Shown here in pieces: positions 44,513 to 53,399 of a stretch of 64,000 nt of DNA. The notes below the pieces were generated by a model. It saw only the letters and a program-made list of their open reading frames with translations, was not told the DNA's origin and made no database searches. Numbering within the stretch: the first letter of the stretch is position 1; every line of letters starts with the position of its first letter. The stretch comes from Acidobacteria bacterium Mor1 (GTDB lineage Bacteria; Acidobacteriota; Polarisedimenticolia; Polarisedimenticolales; Polarisedimenticolaceae): contig CP011806.1 in the NCBI GenBank assembly GCA_001664505.1, forward strand, positions 2,296,487 through 2,360,486. The letters run 5' to 3'. A program made the position numbers and the translations under genes.

Positions 44513-45202
44513 ATGCAAGATGTCCGCTCGGTCTCGGCCAGCAACGAGGTGCCGGTCTTCCCGCTGCCCAACGTGGTGTTCTTCCCCCGTGTGGTCCTGC
44601 CGCTGCACGTGTTCGAGCCCCGCTACCGGGAGCTGGTCCAGGATGCCGTGGCCGGCGAGGGACTGATCGCCATCTCGCTGCTGGAAGAGGGCTTCGAGGA
44701 AAACTACGAGGGCAGCCCTCCGTTCCACCCGATCGGCACCGTCGGGCGCATCGAGGAACTGGATACCCTGGCCGACGGCCGCATGCTGCTGCGCCTGATC
44801 GGCCTGCAGCGGGTCGAGTTGAACAAGGTGGTGCAGGAGCGACCCTACCGGCGGGTACAGATTCGCCCCCTGGGCGAGACCCCGGTGGACGAGGACGGCG
44901 ACGACGCCCAGGCAGCCAAGCTGGAACTGCTGGCGTCCCAGAGCGCTCTACTGAGAGAGCTGCGCCGGGGCCCCGGGGAGAGCTTCGTAATGGACGACCG
45001 GGTCTCCTTCGAGGCCGCGGTCAACTCCGCCTGCGCCCATCTGCCGATCGAACCGGCGATCCGTCAGTCGCTGCTCGAGGAAGACAACCTGTGGGTGCGC
45101 CAGCAGCGGGCCAGCGTGCTGCTGGACGAATCGCTGCAGCGGGTGCTGGCGCTCAAGGCGATGCGTTCGGACCACCCAGGCAGCAAGGCGGACCTCAACT
45201 GA
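44513..45202 (+). CDS. Lon-protease N-terminal substrate-binding-domain protein
   Basis: A 229-residue cytoplasmic protein made of the Lon N-terminal (LON, PF02190) domain without ATPase or protease parts. The start VPVFPLPNVVFFPRVVLPLHVFEPRYRELV is a textbook LON signature; GTVGRIEELDTLADGRMLLRLIGLQRVEL follows, then a helical bundle. Such stand-alone proteins may recruit substrates or chaperones, but their role is unknown. The ATG at 44513 has AGGGAG just upstream; the frame extends far upstream on this strand only because of GC-rich composition. It is divergent from the TPR gene and convergent on the acyl-CoA dehydrogenase gene. Confidence 0.92.
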   Translation: MQDVRSVSASNEVPVFPLPNVVFFPRVVLPLHVFEPRYRELVQDAVAGEGLIAISLLEEGFEENYEGSPPFHPIGTVGRIEELDTLADGRMLLRLIGLQRVELNKVVQERPYRRVQIRPLGETPVDEDGDDAQAAKLELLASQSALLRELRRGPGESFVMDDRVSFEAAVNSACAHLPIEPAIRQSLLEEDNLWVRQQRASVLLDESLQRVLALKAMRSDHPGSKADLN

Positions 45203-45232
45203 ATCGCGCGGCGGTTCCAGGCACGCCCTGGG

Positions 45233-46378
45233 TCAGCCCTTCAGCAGGTCCCGGCCGATGATCAGCTTCATCACCTCGTTGGAGCCGGCGTAGATCCGCT
45301 GCACCCGTGAATCCGCCCAGGCGCGGGCCACCGGGTACTCCCACATGTAGCCGTAGCCGCCGAAGAGCTGGACGCATTCGTCGCAAACCCGGTGGTAGAC
45401 CTCGGTGGCCGACAGCTTGGCCTTGGCCGCCGTGGCCGCATCCAGCTTGCCCGCGACCAGAAGTTCCAGGCAGCGATCGAGGAAGGTCCGGGCCAGCGAA
45501 ATGTCGGTATCCATCTCGGCCAGCTTGAACTGGGTGTTCTGAAACGCGGCGATGGTCTTGCCGAAGGCCTTGCGCTCCTGCACGTAGGCGACGGTCTGCT
45601 CCAGCACCGCCTCGGCTCCGGCCACGGCACCGAGCGCCACCGAAATCCGCTCCTGGGCCAGCTCCGACATCAGGTAACCGAACCCGGCGTTGAGTTGCCC
45701 CAACAGGTTGCGCTTCGGCACCCGCACGTCGACCAGGAACTGCTCGGAGGTGTCCTGGGCCTTCATCCCGACCTTCTTCAGGTTGGTGCCCTTGGTGAAA
45801 CCGTCGGAGGCGGTCTCGACCAGGAAGACGCTGATGCCCTTGGCGCCTGCGGCCGGATCGGTCTTGGCAGCCAACACCACCAGGTCCGAGAGCTGCCCAT
45901 TGGTGATGAAGGTCTTGGAGCCGTTGAGCACGAAGTGGTCGCCATCCTCGACGGCGGTGGTGCTGATCCCTTGAAGGTCGGAGCCGGCGCCGGGCTCGGT
46001 CAAGCCGAGGGCGGTGATGATCTCGCCGCTGACGCAACCGGGCAGGTACTCCGCCTTGGCCTCATCGGTGCCGTAGCGGGTGATGTAGGGAGCCGCGATA
46101 TCCGAATGGAGCGGCCAGCCGATTCCCGACAGCCCCAGCCGCCAGATCTCCTCGTTGACCACGGCGTTGGCCCGGAAGTCCAGTCCCAGCCCGCCCAGGT
46201 CCTCGGGCAGATCGGGACACAGCAGGCCCATCTCGCCGGCCTGGAGCCAGATCTTGCGGTCGACCTGGCCCTGCTCTTCCCAGCGGTCGTTGTGGGGCAC
46301 CGCCTCCTCGAGCAGGAACTCGCGCACGCTGCGGCGCAGAATCTCGTGGTCTTCTTCGAAGACGGTCCTGGGAATCAC
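45233..46378 (-). CDS. Acyl-CoA dehydrogenase, LCAD type
   Basis: A 381-residue FAD-dependent dehydrogenase that oxidises acyl-CoA to enoyl-CoA in fatty-acid breakdown. Seen: GLTEPGAGSDLQGI, FVLNGSKTFITNG (FAD and substrate contacts), QERKAFGKTIAAFQNTQFKLAEM and the C-terminal FGGYGYMWEYP. At the usual C-terminal catalytic position (IYEGT in medium-chain enzymes) there is IYAGSNEVMK, so as in long-chain LCAD the base is likely the Glu of the earlier helix (AGAEAVLEQT). This points to a long-chain type; the exact chain length is inferred. The start is GTG at 46378, with GGAGGG upstream. moaA lies upstream on the same strand, 88 bases away. Confidence 0.92.
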   Translation of the reverse strand: MIPRTVFEEDHEILRRSVREFLLEEAVPHNDRWEEQGQVDRKIWLQAGEMGLLCPDLPEDLGGLGLDFRANAVVNEEIWRLGLSGIGWPLHSDIAAPYITRYGTDEAKAEYLPGCVSGEIITALGLTEPGAGSDLQGISTTAVEDGDHFVLNGSKTFITNGQLSDLVVLAAKTDPAAGAKGISVFLVETASDGFTKGTNLKKVGMKAQDTSEQFLVDVRVPKRNLLGQLNAGFGYLMSELAQERISVALGAVAGAEAVLEQTVAYVQERKAFGKTIAAFQNTQFKLAEMDTDISLARTFLDRCLELLVAGKLDAATAAKAKLSATEVYHRVCDECVQLFGGYGYMWEYPVARAWADSRVQRIYAGSNEVMKLIIGRDLLKG

Positions 46379-46466
46379 GGCACCCTCCGGCGTCAGGTTG
46401 AATCGGCGACCTCGGAGTATAGATGCCGGCGGCGTTTTCGGCCGCCTGTACGGGGGCAGTCGCCGA

Positions 46467-47456
46467 CTATCCGCCGATCTGGTGCATCGTGCGCGCCAGG
46501 GGCAGCGCCGCCTGCTTCTCCACGATCTCGAGGGCTCCGCCGCGGGTCTTGCGCGAGAGCGCCTCGACCACCTGCTCGCGCAGGCTCTCGTCCGAGGCCC
46601 CGGCGCGCATCGGCGTCTTGAGGTCGACCTCGTTGTTGTCGTAGATGCAGACCCGGAAGTGGCCGTCGCTGGTCAGCCGCAGACGAGAGCAGTTGCTGCA
46701 GAAAGGCGCGGTCACCGAGTTGATGAAGCCGACGGCACCGGCGCCGTCCGTGAACAGGTAGCGGGTTGCCGGAGCGTGGGGATCCCCCGCCGGGTCGGGC
46801 GTCAGCGGCCAACGGGCCTCGATGCGCTCCCGCACCTTGTCCCCGCTCAACACCCGGGCCGGGTCCCAGCTCCCGTTGCTCAGCGGCATGAACTCGATGA
46901 AGCGCACCTCGTAGCCTTCGCGGCGGCTGCGCTCGACGATCTCCTCGACCTCGTCGTCGTTGACTCCGGGCATCAGCACCGTGTTGATCTTGATCCGCTC
47001 GAATCCCGCGTCCCGGGCCGCGACGAGGCCGGCCAGCACCCGGTCGAGTTGATCCCGCCGGGTAAGCTCGGCGAAACGGTCGGCGCGGAAGGTGTCCAGG
47101 CTGACGTTGAGCCGCCGCAGCCCGGCCCGGCGCAGCGGCTCGGCCAGGCGATCGAGCAACACGCCGTTGGTCGTCAGCGAGAGATCCTCGACTCCGTCGA
47201 TGGCGGCGAGCATGCCGACCAGGGACTCGATGCCCGAGCGCACCAGCGGTTCTCCGCCGGTAATGCGTACCTTGCGCACTCCGTCGGCAACCAGGAGCCG
47301 CACGAGGCGCTCGATCTCCTCGAACGAGAGGATCCGCTCCCGGGGGAACCACTCGGGCTCCTCCGGCATGCAGTAGGCGCAGCGGAGATTGCAACGGTCG
47401 GTGACCGAGACGCGCAGATCATCGTGCTGACGGCCGAATCCGTCGACCAGGGCCAT
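46467..47456 (-). CDS. moaA: GTP 3',8-cyclase MoaA (molybdenum cofactor synthesis)
   Basis: A 329-residue radical-SAM enzyme that converts GTP to the cyclic precursor for molybdopterin. The first [4Fe-4S] cluster motif is CNLRCAYC with Cys 22, 26 and 29; the second cluster is at Cys 253, 256 and 270 (FCSNCSRLRL ... FRVC). MoaA-specific features are ITGGEPLVR, the KINTVLMPGVNDDEV segment, RFIEFMPL and the C-terminal GG (QIGG). All catalytic features are present, so function is well supported. No other moa gene is next to it, but a MoaB/CinA-fold protein lies about 9 kb downstream. It is divergent from the SpoIIE phosphatase operon with 141 bases between them. Confidence 0.95.
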   Translation of the reverse strand: MALVDGFGRQHDDLRVSVTDRCNLRCAYCMPEEPEWFPRERILSFEEIERLVRLLVADGVRKVRITGGEPLVRSGIESLVGMLAAIDGVEDLSLTTNGVLLDRLAEPLRRAGLRRLNVSLDTFRADRFAELTRRDQLDRVLAGLVAARDAGFERIKINTVLMPGVNDDEVEEIVERSRREGYEVRFIEFMPLSNGSWDPARVLSGDKVRERIEARWPLTPDPAGDPHAPATRYLFTDGAGAVGFINSVTAPFCSNCSRLRLTSDGHFRVCIYDNNEVDLKTPMRAGASDESLREQVVEALSRKTRGGALEIVEKQAALPLARTMHQIGG

Positions 47457-47597
47457 CGTCCCGATCCTCCGTGGAGATGTCGTTCAGTATAGCGTTCGCG
47501 GGTGCCGGGCTCCGGAGGCCGCCGGCCGAAACCGGACCTTCCCGTGTGGAATAATGACGGGTCCGGCGCGCGTCGCGCCGGGGAGGCCGAACGAACC

Positions 47598-48800
47598 ATG
47601 GGCGAGCCGGTAGCCGGTAGACCGGGCGGAGACGCCGGCGATGTCTCCCTGCCGAGCCTGCCCTACGTCCTCGGCTGGGCCATCGGCTGGGGAATCGTCG
47701 GCTGTCTGGTGGCCGCCGCGGTGGTCGTCGCCACCGGCGTCGATCTGGCCCCGGCCCTGCGCTCGAGCGTGCTGTTCGCCGAGGTGGTCGGCTTCAGCGT
47801 CCTGACCTCGACCCGCCTGATCTTTCCGCTGCTGGGGCGCTTCCCCACGATCCTGCGGCTGGTACTGCAGACGCTGACCCTGGCTGCCGGCGCCCTGTTC
47901 GGCTCCCTGGCGGTGATCGCCTTCCAGCCGCTGTTCATCCTGGCCCGGCTGCAGGTGGCGGTGCTGATCGTGGCGACCAACACCCTGGTCGCCATCGGCG
48001 CCGGCACGGCGCTCCACACCTACGACCGCATGCGGCGGCAGCTCGAAGAGAGCTACGCCACCCTGCGCCGCAAGGAAGCGCTGGAGCGGGAACTTTCCAT
48101 CGCCCGGGACGTGCAGCAGGGTCTCCTGCCGGCAAACCCTCCCCCGTTCGAGGGGCTGGAGCTCCAGGGAATCTGCATCCCGGCCATCGGCGTCGGCGGC
48201 GACTACTTCGACTACCTGCCGCTGGATGACCAGACCCTGGGTCTGGTGGTTGCCGACGTCAGCGGCAAGGGGGTGCCCGCGTCGCTGTTGATGGCGAGCC
48301 TCCAGGCCTCGGTGCGCTCGCTGGCCATGCCCGGGGTAACCCCCGACGGGCTGGCCTCCCGGGTCAACAACATGCTGCACCTCTCGTCGTCGACCTCCCG
48401 CTACGCCACGATGTTCTTCGCCTGCTACGACCATTCCGAGCGGCGCCTGTGCTACGCCAACGCAGGCCACCTGCCGCCGGTGGTGATCGGCAAGAACGGC
48501 GTGCGCAAGTTGAGCGACCGCTCGTTCCCCATCGGCCTGTTCGGCGACGCGACCTACGAGACCAGCAGCCTGACCCTGGAGCCCGGCGACCTGCTGGCGA
48601 TGTTCACCGACGGCGTGCAGGAAGCACCGGGCGAGGACGACGAGGAGTACGGACTCGACCGGCTGATCGACTTCCTCGCCGCGCGCCGGGAACAGCCCCT
48701 GGATGATGTCGCCGCCCAGGTGCTGGAAGAGCTGCGCCAGTGGAGCGGGTCGCGGATCTCCCACGACGACGTGACCCTGGTCCTGGCGAGGGCCCGATGA
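47598..48800 (+). CDS. Membrane-bound PP2C-type phosphatase (SpoIIE/RsbU family)
   Basis: A 400-residue signalling phosphatase. The N terminus has four to five transmembrane helices (about 18-145, SSVLFAEVVGFSVLTSTRLIF and LFILARLQVAVLIVATNTLVA); a coiled coil (QLEESYATLRRKEALERE) connects to the SpoIIE phosphatase domain (about 165-398) with GGDYFDYLPLDDQ, ADVSGKGVPASLLMASL, NAGHLPPVV and FTDGV metal motifs, all present. RsbU-type enzymes dephosphorylate anti-sigma antagonists. The N-terminal membrane part is visibly related to that of the next gene. ATG at 47598, with GGGAGG 11 bases upstream. It starts a three-gene operon with stop-start overlaps (ATGA). Confidence 0.9.
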   Translation: MGEPVAGRPGGDAGDVSLPSLPYVLGWAIGWGIVGCLVAAAVVVATGVDLAPALRSSVLFAEVVGFSVLTSTRLIFPLLGRFPTILRLVLQTLTLAAGALFGSLAVIAFQPLFILARLQVAVLIVATNTLVAIGAGTALHTYDRMRRQLEESYATLRRKEALERELSIARDVQQGLLPANPPPFEGLELQGICIPAIGVGGDYFDYLPLDDQTLGLVVADVSGKGVPASLLMASLQASVRSLAMPGVTPDGLASRVNNMLHLSSSTSRYATMFFACYDHSERRLCYANAGHLPPVVIGKNGVRKLSDRSFPIGLFGDATYETSSLTLEPGDLLAMFTDGVQEAPGEDDEEYGLDRLIDFLAARREQPLDDVAAQVLEELRQWSGSRISHDDVTLVLARAR

Positions 48801-49891
48801 GCGAACGCCTCGGCTTCCCGATCTGGCGCCAGATCCTGCTGTGGCTGGTGGGGAACACCGTGGCCGGCGCCCTGGTCGGCATCTCGGTGGCCTTCCTGCT
48901 GCGCGGCACCCTCGAGGGACCGGTGCTCTGGATCTCGATCCTGTTCGCCAACGTGGTCGGCATGACGGTGCTGCTGACCTCGATGCTGTTCCCGCGCATC
49001 CGCCAGCTCAGTCCGCTTACCGGCGGAGCGCTGCTGGTCCTGACCCTGGCCGCCGATGCCCTGCTCGGAACCGTCGCGGTGGTCCTGATGTTCCCGCTGT
49101 TCATCCTGCGGGACATCCGCCAGATGGCCGCCATCGGCGCGATCAACGTGCTGCTGGCGCTACTGGTCGGCACCGTGGTCTACGTCTACGAAGGGTTGCG
49201 GCTCCGCCTGGCGGCCAGTCTGGAAGAGGTCGAGAAGGTGCGGCTGGTCGAAGCCCGGCTAAGGGAGCAGGCGGCCGAGGCCAAGCTGGCGGCGCTTCAG
49301 GCCAGGATCAACCCGCACTTCTTCTTCAACACCCTGAACACCATCTCGTCGCTCCTGGAAGAGGATGTCGACGAGGCCGAAGAGGTGCTGCAGACCCTGG
49401 CCGACCTGTTTCGCTACACCTTCAAGGTCGCCGGCGCCGAACCGGTTCCCCTGCGCGAAGAGCTGGACTTCACCCGCAACTACCTGACCATCGAACAGGC
49501 TCGCTTCGGCGAGCGGCTGCGGGTCGACTGGCAGGTCGACGAGGCCGCAAGGGAGATCCCGGTCCCCGGCCTGATCCTGCAGCCGCTGGTGGAGAACGCC
49601 ATCGGCCACGGCATCGCCCCCCGGGAAGGTGGAGGGACCGTCACCATCCGGGCGCGGGTGCAGGCGGGGGTGCTCCGGGTCGAGGTGCGGGACGACGGCC
49701 CCGGAGTCAAATCCCGGGACCGGGTCTTCCGCGAAGGGCACGGCCTGCACAACGTCCGGGACCGGCTGCAGACTCGCTACGGCGAGGCCGGTTCGATCGA
49801 ACTCCTGACCGGCATCGACGGTCCCGGCGCCACCGCGCGCGTCTCGATTCCCCACGCGGACGTTTCCGCTACCCCCGAGGAGGCCCGATGA
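48797..49891 (+). CDS. LytS/YehU-type sensor histidine kinase
   Basis: A 364-residue kinase. Four to five transmembrane helices (about 10-135, including ISILFANVVGMTVLLTSMLF) resemble those of the preceding phosphatase. The His kinase domain of LytS type has its phospho-acceptor at about His174 in INPHFFFNTL, dimerisation helices and an ATPase part with PLVENAIGHGI (N box), VRDDGPG and HGLHNVRDRLQTRYGE. The ATG at 48797 overlaps the phosphatase stop (ATGA) and its stop overlaps the regulator start (ATGA). Signal unknown; the shared membrane module suggests the same stimulus as the phosphatase. Confidence 0.92.
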   Translation: MSERLGFPIWRQILLWLVGNTVAGALVGISVAFLLRGTLEGPVLWISILFANVVGMTVLLTSMLFPRIRQLSPLTGGALLVLTLAADALLGTVAVVLMFPLFILRDIRQMAAIGAINVLLALLVGTVVYVYEGLRLRLAASLEEVEKVRLVEARLREQAAEAKLAALQARINPHFFFNTLNTISSLLEEDVDEAEEVLQTLADLFRYTFKVAGAEPVPLREELDFTRNYLTIEQARFGERLRVDWQVDEAAREIPVPGLILQPLVENAIGHGIAPREGGGTVTIRARVQAGVLRVEVRDDGPGVKSRDRVFREGHGLHNVRDRLQTRYGEAGSIELLTGIDGPGATARVSIPHADVSATPEEAR

Positions 49892-50685
49892 AAGTGCGCT
49901 GCGTGATCGTCGACGACGAACGGCTGGCTCGCGAACGGATCAAGCGCCTGCTGAAGAAGCATGACGACTTCGAACTGATCGGCGAGGCGGAGAACGTCGC
50001 CGAGGCGGTCAAGCTGCTCGAATCGTCGCGACCCGACCTTTGCTTCCTGGACGTGCAGATGCCCGGCGGTGAAGGGTTCGACGTGCTGGAGCAACTCGAC
50101 GATCTGCCTCACGTGATCTTCACCACCGCCTTCGACCAGTACGCGGTGCGCGCCTTCGAATACCGCTCCCTGGACTACCTGCTCAAGCCTTTCAGCCGAA
50201 GCCGTTTCGCCGAGGCCCTGGAGCGGGCGCGAAAGACGCTGTCCGAATCGAAGCAGGAAAAGAGCAACGACCCCGCCGCAGCTGCGGGCCTGCTCGATGC
50301 GCTGGATCAGATCCGCAAGGATCTGACCCGGGAGGCCCGCAGCGACTCCGGGCCGCCGGTGCGGGTCACCGGCAAGCGAGGCAACAAGATCGTGCTGCTG
50401 GACCCGGACGAGGTGCTCTGGATCGAGGCCGAGGATGCCTTGATCTTCGCTCACACCGCCGAGGGGCGGTTCCTGGTCGAGAAAACCCTGGCGGAGCTCG
50501 AGACCGAACTGGGGGACCGCTTCTTCCGCAGCCACCGCTGCTACCTGGTCAACCTGGCGCGGATCGGCGAGATCCTGCCGGCCGAGGCGGGCACCTACCG
50601 CATCCTGCTGCGCACCGAGCATGGAGACGAGATCCCGCTCTCCCGGCGTCAGGCCCGCCGCCTGCGGGAGCTGTTCCCGTGGTAG
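49888..50685 (+). CDS. LytTR-family response regulator
   Basis: A 265-residue regulator. The receiver domain (1-120) has the acidic pair D9-D10, phospho-Asp D55 in LCFLDVQMPG, a conserved Thr (FTTAFDQYAVRAF) and Lys in LLKPFS. The LytTR DNA-binding domain occupies about 160-262 (VRVTGKRGNKIVLLDPDEVLWIEAEDALI, RSHRCYLVNLARI). The two are joined by an acidic linker. It pairs with the LytS-type kinase just upstream, its ATG overlapping that gene's stop. LytTR regulators bind paired short direct repeats; I did not find an obvious site nearby. The next gene, 124 bases downstream, could be a target but this is inferred. Confidence 0.93.
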   Translation: MKVRCVIVDDERLARERIKRLLKKHDDFELIGEAENVAEAVKLLESSRPDLCFLDVQMPGGEGFDVLEQLDDLPHVIFTTAFDQYAVRAFEYRSLDYLLKPFSRSRFAEALERARKTLSESKQEKSNDPAAAAGLLDALDQIRKDLTREARSDSGPPVRVTGKRGNKIVLLDPDEVLWIEAEDALIFAHTAEGRFLVEKTLAELETELGDRFFRSHRCYLVNLARIGEILPAEAGTYRILLRTEHGDEIPLSRRQARRLRELFPW

Positions 50686-50809
50686 CGCGGCCGGCAGCGC
50701 CGAAACGGCTACCGGACAGCGGCCGCCCGGAACCGCTTGGGGTGCCGAACGGACCTCCCGGCTGGAAACCCGGCCAGGCCCGTCTCGGGGCGCCCAGAAT
50801 AGAGGTGAG

Positions 50810-52228
50810 ATGATGCGTTTGATCCGGATCTGGAGCCTGATCAGCCTGCTCGTGGCGGCGCTGGGCCTCGCCCTGCCCGCCTGGAGCCAGGAGCAGGCGG
50901 CCGAGGGAGGCTCCCCTGCCGCGGAGTCTGCCGACTCCGCCGGCGCCCCCGCTGACGAAAGCTCCGGCGGCGACGCCGAAAACGAGGCGGAGCAGACCGG
51001 CGAACAGGCCGAGGCCACCCTCGAAGACGACGGCGGATTCCTCGGCGGCGAGACCTTCCTCAAGGGCGAGTCGATCCGGGTCGACGAGAACGAGACCCTG
51101 ACCGGAGACCGCTACGGCCTGGCCATGCCCGAGGTCACCATCGACGGCCTGTACGACGGTGATCTGGCGGCTATCTGGATCGAGAACCTGGACATCGAGG
51201 GAGAGGTCACCGGCGACGTCGTGGTCTGGGCCAACGCCATCGAGATCGACGGGGTGGTCCGCGACTCGGTGCGGGTCTTCGGCAACGCGGTCACGATCTC
51301 CGGCACCATCGAAGGGGACCTGATCGTCATCGGTACCCAGGTGCGTGTGGTCGACGGCGCCCACATCACCGGCAACGCCTGGATCATGGGCGCCCGCAGC
51401 CGCTTCGGCGGCCGGATCGACGGCAACCTCTCGGCCAAGGGCGGGGAGCTCGAGATGAGCGGCTCGGTCGGCGGCCAGGCCCGGCTGACCTTCGACTCCA
51501 TCGATTTCGAGGATGACTTCGAGGTCGGCGGCAACCTGCGCTACTCCTCCCGGCGGGAAGAGGATCCGGCGTCGGCCGGCACCATCGGCGGCCAGGTGCT
51601 CTATCAAGGGCAGAAGGCCGACGACGACGATGACGAGGAAGAGGCCTCCAGCAGCGGTCAGAAGATCTGGGAGCGCATCCTCGAGTGGAACTGGATGCTG
51701 CTCCGCTCGATCCTGCTGGGGCTCCTGATCCTGGCCCTGGCCCGGGGGGTGCTGCTCCGCGCCATCGACAGCAGCGCCGGCTCCCAGCTGCTCTTCGGCG
51801 GACTGGTCGGTTTCGGCAGTTCGATCGTCTGGCCGGTGGCGGTGGTCGCCGTGGCCCTGGTGATGATGGTCGTCCCGGCTGCTGTGTTCGACACCCTCGG
51901 CGGCAGCACGCTCTCGGCGGCGGTGCTCACCACCCTGGTGTTCACGGTGCTCGGCACCCTGCTGACCTGGCTGGCCCTCTATCTGGGCAAGATCCCGATC
52001 GCGCTGATGACCGGCCGGCGCTTGCTCAAGATGGCCGGCGCGAAGAAGGACTCCCCGGCCCTGGCGCTGGTGCTCGGGCTGTTCGTGCTGCACCTGCTGT
52101 TCGCCGTGCCCTTCATCGGAACCCTTTCCTGGTTCTTCGTCGCTTGGGCAGGACTGGGCACCGTGGTGCTGTGGGCCTTCCGCCGCAAGGCGGAAATCGA
52201 AGACGAGAACGCCGTCGTCGAACTCTAG
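50810..52228 (+). CDS. Bactofilin-like beta-solenoid membrane protein
   Basis: A 472-residue protein. Residues 1-26 are a signal peptide (LLVAALGLALPAWS). A Ser/Ala/Glu-rich linker (27-80) leads to a short-repeat beta-solenoid (about 85-245) with steps such as IEGEVTGDVVVWANAIEIDGVV and ISGTIEGDLIVIGTQVRVVDGAHITG, close to the bactofilin (polymer-forming cytoskeletal) repeat. An acidic stretch (DDDDDEEE) precedes four or five transmembrane helices (about 295-455). Bactofilins are normally soluble; here the solenoid faces out and is anchored. ATG at 50810 or 50813, with AGAGG upstream. Possibly a target of the LytTR system just before it. Confidence 0.8.
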   Translation: MMRLIRIWSLISLLVAALGLALPAWSQEQAAEGGSPAAESADSAGAPADESSGGDAENEAEQTGEQAEATLEDDGGFLGGETFLKGESIRVDENETLTGDRYGLAMPEVTIDGLYDGDLAAIWIENLDIEGEVTGDVVVWANAIEIDGVVRDSVRVFGNAVTISGTIEGDLIVIGTQVRVVDGAHITGNAWIMGARSRFGGRIDGNLSAKGGELEMSGSVGGQARLTFDSIDFEDDFEVGGNLRYSSRREEDPASAGTIGGQVLYQGQKADDDDDEEEASSSGQKIWERILEWNWMLLRSILLGLLILALARGVLLRAIDSSAGSQLLFGGLVGFGSSIVWPVAVVAVALVMMVVPAAVFDTLGGSTLSAAVLTTLVFTVLGTLLTWLALYLGKIPIALMTGRRLLKMAGAKKDSPALALVLGLFVLHLLFAVPFIGTLSWFFVAWAGLGTVVLWAFRRKAEIEDENAVVEL

Positions 52229-52284
52229 GCGGGAACCGGCCGGATCCCTCGCTCCTTCCTGTAGACTGTCGCGGTCCGTTTTCC

Positions 52285-52306
52285 GGTCCGGCGCCTACGC
52301 CGGACC
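52285..52306 (+). promoter_or_regulatory. Perfect nine-bp hairpin in the LOG-gene leader
   Basis: GGTCCGGCG (52285-52293) and CGCCGGACC (52298-52306) are exact reverse complements with a CCTA loop. It ends about 25 bases before the LOG-gene start and about nine bases before the GGGAG. It could be a terminator of the bactofilin-like gene (no T tract) or a structure in the leader of the LOG gene. A second GGTCCG copy lies at 52273-52278. Confidence 0.45.
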
Positions 52307-52330
52307 GATCACCTGGGAGAGATGGACCCG

Positions 52331-53125
<795 letters not shown>

Positions 53126-53155
53126 GCCGGGGCCCAGACACACGAACGCACCGCC

Positions 53156-53182
53156 AACGGGGCGCTTCGGCGCCTCGTTTCT
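53156..53182 (+). terminator. Rho-independent terminator of the LOG gene
   Basis: AACGGGGCGC (53156-53165) pairs with GCGCCTCGTT (53170-53179), ten pairs with one G-U, around a TTCG tetraloop, followed by TCT. It lies 30 bases after the LOG stop codon and about 40 bases before the end of the leftward peptide gene, so it may also serve as a two-way barrier. Confidence 0.75.
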
Positions 53183-53219
53183 GCGGTGCGTGCCGTTCTA
53201 CTGGACTGGACTAACGGAG

Positions 53220-53399
53220 CTAGCGGGAGCCGCGGCGGGAAGAACCGCCACCGAAACCGGCGCCACCGTACGGGTCCATCGAAGCACCAAGATCGGGTCC
53301 GCCGCTCGGGCCGGCCATGGCCGGTCCAATCGACTCGAGGATCTCGCGCCCTTCCAGGCTAACGATCGTAGGCTTCTCGTACGTCATCAGTTCGGACAT
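53220..53399 (-). CDS. Orphan 59-residue peptide resembling a RiPP precursor
   Basis: A small protein too short to be compared reliably, but with a clear design. The N-terminal part has MTYEKPTIVSLEG, matching the YxxPxI leader motif recognised by RiPP precursor-binding proteins, then EILESIGPAMA, a hydrophobic helix with a GPA end like a cleavage region. The C-terminal 30 residues (from GPSGGPDLG to SSRRGSR) are very rich in Gly and Ser, with one Tyr and one Phe. The ATG at 53399 has GAGGA five bases upstream. There is no modification enzyme, protease or exporter beside it; LOG and MltD genes flank it. It could also be a surface or structural peptide. Confidence 0.6.
   Translation of the reverse strand: MSELMTYEKPTIVSLEGREILESIGPAMAGPSGGPDLGASMDPYGGAGFGGGSSRRGSR

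Noticed and set aside
46467-47456. MoaA as a possible radical-SAM maturase for the orphan peptide
   Set aside because: It has the second iron-sulfur cluster and C-terminal GG of true MoaA and lies about 6 kb away on the other side of a signalling operon.
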